Positions 8,913-10,298 of a stretch of DNA of 10,298 nt are shown here, in pieces. A model generated the notes under the pieces. It was given only the letters and a program-made list of their open reading frames with translations. It made no database searches and was not told the DNA's origin. Origin of the DNA: Agathobacter sp. Its GTDB lineage: Bacteria > Bacillota_A > Clostridia > Lachnospirales > Lachnospiraceae. A program made the translations under genes and the position numbers. Location: NCBI GenBank assembly GCA_017936725.1, contig JAGBEZ010000015.1, forward strand, positions 1 through 10,298. Direction: 5' to 3'. Within the stretch, counting starts at the first letter, position 1. Every line of letters starts with the position of its first letter.

Positions 8913-8935
8913 AAATCACTATGCCTCCGTTAAAA

Positions 8936-9136
8936 CTATAATCCTAAAAGGAAATCTACACCGTACTGGATCATCCAGTCTAAAAGTGCAATAATAAGTC
9001 CAACTACAACTGAAACAGCAACTACAGCTATAGTCTGTCTGACAACTGTTTTACGGTCTTCCCAAGAAATTTTCATAAATTCCTGTTTTAAGCCGTGAAA
9101 CCAACTTGTCTTTGGAGTTTTTTCTGTCTGTCCCAT
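8936..9136 (-). CDS. secE: Protein translocase subunit SecE
   Basis: Small essential subunit of the SecYEG channel, inserted in the cytoplasmic membrane, that clamps SecY. It has 66 residues and is the short single-span form usual in Gram-positives. Residues about 12-30 (WFHGLKQEFMKISWEDRKTV) form the conserved amphipathic surface helix with the WxxR-like part. A hydrophobic stretch from about 35 to 65 (TIAVVAVSVVVGLIIALLDW then MIQYGVDFLLGL) is the membrane segment. The ATG lies six bases after AAAGGAG. It lies between rpmG and nusG, the classical order. Identification is certain from position and motif. Confidence 0.95.
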   Translation of the reverse strand: MGQTEKTPKTSWFHGLKQEFMKISWEDRKTVVRQTIAVVAVSVVVGLIIALLDWMIQYGVDFLLGL

Positions 9137-9161
9137 ATCTTACTCCTTTTCGCTACCTAGA

Positions 9162-9311
9162 CTACTTTGTTTCCTTATGCATTGTATGAGTCTTGCAGAA
9201 TCTACAATACTTTTTGGTTTCCATTCTGTCCGGATGAGCTTTTTTGTCTTTTGTCGTATTGTAATTACGACGCTTGCATTCTGTGCATGCTAATGTAATT
9301 CTTGTACGCAC
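9162..9311 (-). CDS. rpmG: Ribosomal protein bL33, zinc-ribbon form
   Basis: A small gene with a GTG start (9309-9311), eight bases after GGAGG, encoding 49 residues: [20 protein letters not shown] at the start and [17 protein letters not shown] at the end. It is a large-subunit protein near the E site. Four cysteines, C9/C12 and C36/C39, form the zinc site, so this is the zinc-containing (C+) type, which can be replaced by cysteine-free copies under zinc limitation in related bacteria. The stop lies 25 bases before the secE start, and the secE ribosome binding site is in that gap. It is the first gene after the promoter at 9396-9425. Confidence 0.96.
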   Translation of the reverse strand: MRTRITLACTECKRRNYNTTKDKKAHPDRMETKKYCRFCKTHTMHKETK

Positions 9312-9348
9312 AACTTCCACCTCCGTTTAAAATTCATTGTTTGTTACC

Positions 9349-9374
9349 GCCCTAAAAAAGGGCATAAAAAAAAA
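9349..9374 (-). promoter_or_regulatory. Leader of the rpmG operon: U9 tract and GCCC hairpin
   Basis: In the minus-strand transcript a run of nine U (9366-9374) is followed by GCCC-TTTTTTA-GGGC (9349-9363), a short stem with a U-rich loop. The stem comes after the U-run, so it is not a standard terminator for this strand. T-rich tracts are known targets of NusG-dependent pausing, and nusG is in this operon. A control role is speculative. Confidence 0.3.
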
Positions 9375-9395
9375 GACCTACTTCTAAGCCTCACC

Positions 9396-9425
9396 AATAT
9401 AGCACAATAGTTTGCGGTGCGTCAA
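9396..9425 (-). promoter_or_regulatory. Promoter of rpmG-secE-nusG-rplK-rplA
   Basis: Minus-strand TTGACG (9420-9425, five of six) and TATATT (9396-9401, five of six) have an 18-base spacer. TGC before the -10 fits the extended -10. The leader to the rpmG start is about 80 bases. No other good promoter lies between the upstream terminator and rpmG. Confidence 0.82.
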
Positions 9426-9483
9426 TACTTTTTTGAAACTAGTAATGTTTTTTTATAAAACCACAAAATATAGTAGTAAATAA

Positions 9484-9566
9484 AACATAAAACAAAAACC
9501 ATCCTATTATATAATAGAAGTCTTTCTTCCATAATGGTCTTTCTTCTATAATAATAGGATGGTTTT
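9484..9566 (-). terminator. Strong terminator of the ferritin-like gene
   Basis: A perfect 16-base inverted repeat (AAAACCATCCTATTAT, 9495-9510 with 9551-9566) continues after a small bulge into a 7-pair stem (9514-9520 with 9543-9549). The loop region carries two copies of AAGAAAGAC on the minus strand. It is followed by TTTTTGTTTTATGTTTT on the minus strand and starts ten bases after the stop codon at 9577. The A-run on one side and T-run on the other mean it might also work for plus-strand transcripts. Confidence 0.88.
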
Positions 9567-9576
9567 GATTGATTTC

Positions 9577-10026
9577 TTATAAGAATGGTCGCAGCTCGTA
9601 AGTCATCTTCGTTTCAAGATCACAAAGCTTTTCACACATCTGGACACTCTTATCGTCCGCAGCTTTATATTGATTCTGGTATTCGCAGAGTGATTTCACT
9701 CCCATGTTGCAGCCGTCCGTCAAAAGATGCGCCGCCTGCTTCGAATCACAGTTCATCATCATCTTGACCTCAGACTGAATCCAAGAGGATGCCTTTGCAA
9801 TCGGATTTGGCTCTTTGTCTTCTTCACCGATTGTATTGAGCAATCTGTGGATATCCTCTTCCATTTTAATATGTGCCCCATTGTATTTTTGAATAATCGT
9901 TTTTAACCTATCATCGGACACATATTTACTAATCTGCTCCATGCTGTCAATTGCCATTTTACAGCCTGCATCGCATTCTTTTAATAATTTTACCGTATCC
10001 TGACTTACATCATCTCGTTTCACCAT
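9577..10026 (-). CDS. Ferritin-like four-helix-bundle protein, DUF2383-type, function unknown
   Basis: The start at ATG 10024-10026 (MVKRDDVSQDTVKLL) follows AAAGGAGTGA by a good spacing and gives 149 residues. The frame is open to 10083, but that extension has no ribosome binding site and is probably untranslated leader. Predicted helices are about 10-34, 39-66, 75-120 and 124-146. The pattern LLKEC..G, H52 then E56-E57xxH60, EPNPIAKASSWIQSEVK, LLTDGCNMGVKSL, YKAADDKS and ELRPFL at the end resembles the ferritin-like DUF2383 proteins common in Lachnospiraceae. ExxH-like residues could bind metal, but a full di-iron ligand set is not evident. Seven cysteines (18, 22, 93, 106, 114, 131, 135) are unusual for a cytosolic protein of this size. 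No signal peptide or membrane segment. It is transcribed alone and divergent from an OhrR-like regulator. A stress or iron-related role is inference only. Confidence 0.75.
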   Translation of the reverse strand: MVKRDDVSQDTVKLLKECDAGCKMAIDSMEQISKYVSDDRLKTIIQKYNGAHIKMEEDIHRLLNTIGEEDKEPNPIAKASSWIQSEVKMMMNCDSKQAAHLLTDGCNMGVKSLCEYQNQYKAADDKSVQMCEKLCDLETKMTYELRPFL

Positions 10027-10134
10027 AATTGTCACTCCTTTTGTTTTTCTATCAGTATGTGAAAAAATCAATATTCTATACACATTTGAACGCGTTTATA
10101 ATAGATTGTGCGCAATGCGATAATTGATAATAAT

Positions 10135-10175
10135 TTAACACTTTTCTTGATTTTCCTATAAAAAGGGAGTATGGT
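10135..10175 (+). promoter_or_regulatory. Candidate promoters of the OhrR-like gene
   Basis: Two overlapping possibilities on the plus strand: TTAACA (10135-10140) and TATAAA (10157-10162), each five of six, with a 16-base spacer; and TTGATT (10147-10152) and TATGGT (10170-10175), each four of six, with a 17-base spacer. Either gives a leader of about 55-70 bases that contains the dyad at 10203-10213. Confidence 0.45.
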
Positions 10176-10202
10176 AGTGACTTGAAGAAAATAGTTAACA
10201 AC

Positions 10203-10213
10203 CAATTTAATTG
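10203..10213 (+). promoter_or_regulatory. Possible OhrR-type operator
   Basis: CAATTTAATTG is a perfect dyad (CAATT-T-AATTG). The Bacillus OhrR operator is built on TACAATT-AATTGTA, so the core is the same; the outer bases here (C before, C after) do not complete the TA/TA ends. It lies 24 bases before the start codon of the OhrR-like gene, suggesting autoregulation. Confidence 0.45.
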
Positions 10214-10237
10214 CAATACCAGCGGAGGCGAAAAGCA

Positions 10238-10298
10238 ATGTCATTAGAAGGATACGAACAGTTAAAACTTGAAAATCAATTATGTTTTCCTCTCTATG
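10238..10298 (+). CDS. MarR-family regulator, OhrR-like (only first 20 residues in window)
   Basis: The start ATG 10238-10240 lies nine bases after GGAGG (AGCGGAGGCG). The visible protein is MSLEGYEQLKLENQLCFPLY and is then cut by the window edge. The segment KLENQLCF-LY is the N-terminal signature of OhrR, the MarR-family repressor that senses organic hydroperoxides. C16 aligns with the reactive Cys15 of Bacillus OhrR. In that family, oxidation of this cysteine releases the DNA and induces the Ohr peroxidase. Only the first 20 residues are visible, so the DNA-binding domain cannot be checked, and other one-cysteine MarR proteins share this start. It is divergent from the ferritin-like gene, with a 211-base shared regulatory region. 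Confidence 0.7.
   Translation, partial: MSLEGYEQLKLENQLCFPLY

Noticed and set aside
9312..9576. tRNA gene before rpmG
   Set aside because: No cloverleaf, T-loop GTTCRA pattern or CCA end seen; the interval is a promoter, leader and terminator.
10027..10083. 19-residue N-terminal extension of the ferritin-like protein
   Set aside because: The upstream start has no ribosome binding site; the internal ATG has a good one, and the extension does not resemble the family.

Overview
The window is a chromosomal segment from a low-GC Gram-positive of the class Clostridia, most likely a Lachnospiraceae. The protein sequences, the AGGAGG-type ribosome binding sites, the gene order and the ferritin-like neighbour all point that way; no species is claimed. 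About 90 % of it is the classical transcription/translation cluster on the minus strand, read from right to left: rpmG-secE-nusG-rplK-rplA, then rplJ-rplL, then rpoB-rpoC. The rpoC end lies beyond position 1 and the visible part stops just after the catalytic NADFDGD motif. The Bacillus methyltransferase gene (ybxB) that sits between rplL and rpoB is absent here.

Transcription appears to be split into three units. (1) A promoter at 9396-9425 starts rpmG-secE-nusG-rplK-rplA. (2) A full-consensus promoter (TTGACA-17-TATAAT, extended -10) at 7102-7130 starts rplJL behind an L10-leader attenuator. A strong intrinsic terminator at 5875-5913 closes this unit. (3) rpoBC follows a 613-base gap that contains no protein gene but is full of RNA-like structure: a hairpin cluster (5783-5866), a 153-base hyper-stable hairpin element with a 25-pair outer helix (5605-5757), a candidate promoter (5537-5565), a GC-rich hairpin and tandem repeats (5482-5519), and a compact three-way-junction leader (5356-5410) just before the rpoB ribosome binding site. 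This gap is the most interesting part of the window. In the large element, G-U wobbles fall only on the strand of rpoB transcription, which suggests that it is selected as RNA.

At the right end lies a different neighbourhood. A monocistronic gene (9577-10026, minus) encodes a ferritin-like four-helix-bundle protein of the DUF2383 type and ends at a very strong terminator. Divergent from it, at 10238, starts a MarR-family regulator. Its first 20 residues carry the KLENQLCF signature of OhrR peroxide sensors with the redox cysteine, and a CAATTTAATTG dyad resembling the OhrR operator sits just before its start codon.

The ribosomal proteins and NusG/SecE couple transcription, translation and secretion. 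L10/L12 is expected to control its own mRNA through the leader. rpoBC seems to be controlled separately.
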